Shown piece by piece: positions 5,556-6,038 of a DNA stretch of 6,038 bases (within the stretch, counting starts at the first letter, position 1; each line of letters starts with the position of its first letter). Location of the stretch: NCBI GenBank assembly GCA_030044775.1, contig JASICF010000412.1, positions 1-6,038 on the forward strand. Reading direction: 5' to 3'. Source of the stretch: Candidatus Sulfotelmatobacter sp. GTDB lineage: Bacteria; Acidobacteriota; Terriglobia; Terriglobales; Acidobacteriaceae. Position numbers and translations under genes: made by a program. The notes below the pieces were generated by a model. That model was given only the letters and a program-made list of their open reading frames with translations, did no database searches and was not told the origin of the DNA.

Positions 5556-6038
5556 CTACGCGATCGACACCGTCTTGATATTCATGAACTCGCGAATTCC
5601 GTTCGCCGAAAGCTCGCGTCCGTGGCCGGAATGCTTCACGCCGCCGAAGGGAATTCGCGGATCGGAAGCCACCATCTTATTAATAAAAACCATCCCTGAT
5701 TCAAGCTCGTTGATGAAACGTTCGCGCTCGCCTTCGTCTTTCGTCCACGCGCTGGCGCCGAGTCCGAATCGGCTGTCGTTGGCGAGGCGGATGGCGTCGT
5801 CAATGTTTTTCACGCGGAACAGCGATGCCACCGGCCCGAAAAGTTCTTCCCGGTACGCCGGAGAATTCTTGGGAATATTGGCGAGCACCGTCGGCGCATA
5901 ATAATTGCCGGGCATCTTCAGCGGATGGCCGCCAGTCAGCAGCTTCGCCCTAGCCTCTACGGTTTTTTGCACATCCGCATCGAGAGATTTGACCGCATCC
6001 GCCGTCGCCAATGGCCCAAGCTGAGTGTTTTCCTCGAA
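5556..6038 (-). CDS. Aldehyde dehydrogenase, C-terminal part (probably succinate-semialdehyde type)
   Basis: This is the last 160 residues of an NAD(P)-dependent aldehyde dehydrogenase; the N-terminal cofactor domain and the catalytic Cys lie beyond the right edge. The frame is open to base 6038 and begins FEENTQLGPLA, a segment found inside this family, so the TTG at 6011 is not a start. Visible family motifs are NYYAPTVL, EELFGPVASLFRV (the Glu-Leu-Phe-Gly-Pro segment that contacts the nicotinamide ribose), ANDSRFGLGASAWT, FINKMVASDPRIPFGGVKHSG and GRELSANGIREFMNIKTV. The PFGGVKxSGxGRELSxxGIREFxNIKTV ending resembles GabD/Sad-type succinate-semialdehyde dehydrogenases, which oxidise succinate semialdehyde to succinate. 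The substrate stays uncertain without the rest of the protein. Convergent with rph, with a four-base gap and no visible terminator hairpin. Confidence 0.93.
   Translation of the reverse strand, partial: FEENTQLGPLATADAVKSLDADVQKTVEARAKLLTGGHPLKMPGNYYAPTVLANIPKNSPAYREELFGPVASLFRVKNIDDAIRLANDSRFGLGASAWTKDEGERERFINELESGMVFINKMVASDPRIPFGGVKHSGHGRELSANGIREFMNIKTVSIA

Overview
The window reads as ordinary chromosomal DNA from a GC-rich, Gram-negative-type bacterium. Protein similarity recalled from memory (the GuaA, RNase PH and cupin sequences, and the leuS–membrane protein–guaA neighbourhood) suggests Acidobacteriota, but no marker here proves this. No RNA gene, insertion sequence, phage gene, CRISPR array or obvious defence system was found. 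Coding density is very high, and the longest stretch without a gene is about 150 bases.

The plus-strand block at the left (1–3703) holds the 3' third of leuS (leucyl-tRNA synthetase), a short spacer with a small tandem repeat, an unrecognised six-helix-type membrane protein, and a full guaA (GMP synthetase). A minus-strand pair follows: a small cupin-fold protein (4742→4362), then a HAD-superfamily phosphatase (4352→3672). They are nine bases apart, probably form one operon, and converge on guaA with a 32-base antisense overlap. A 71-base divergent spacer separates the cupin from rph (RNase PH, plus strand, 4814–5551). Four bases beyond rph lies the stop codon of a minus-strand aldehyde dehydrogenase that runs off the right edge.

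The genes are mainly housekeeping: translation (leuS), purine synthesis (guaA), RNA 3'-end maturation (rph) and small-molecule metabolism (HAD, cupin, ALDH). They do not form a single pathway.

The most unusual feature lies inside two essential genes. leuS carries, in frame, a 65-base element with two adjacent perfect hairpins enclosed by a third inverted repeat. guaA carries an in-frame insert of about 40 bases, adding about 13 residues relative to E. coli GuaA as recalled. The two elements differ in sequence. They look like members of short dispersed palindromic repeat families that have settled inside coding genes, similar in principle to Rickettsia palindromic elements. This is an inference that needs a genome-wide copy count.
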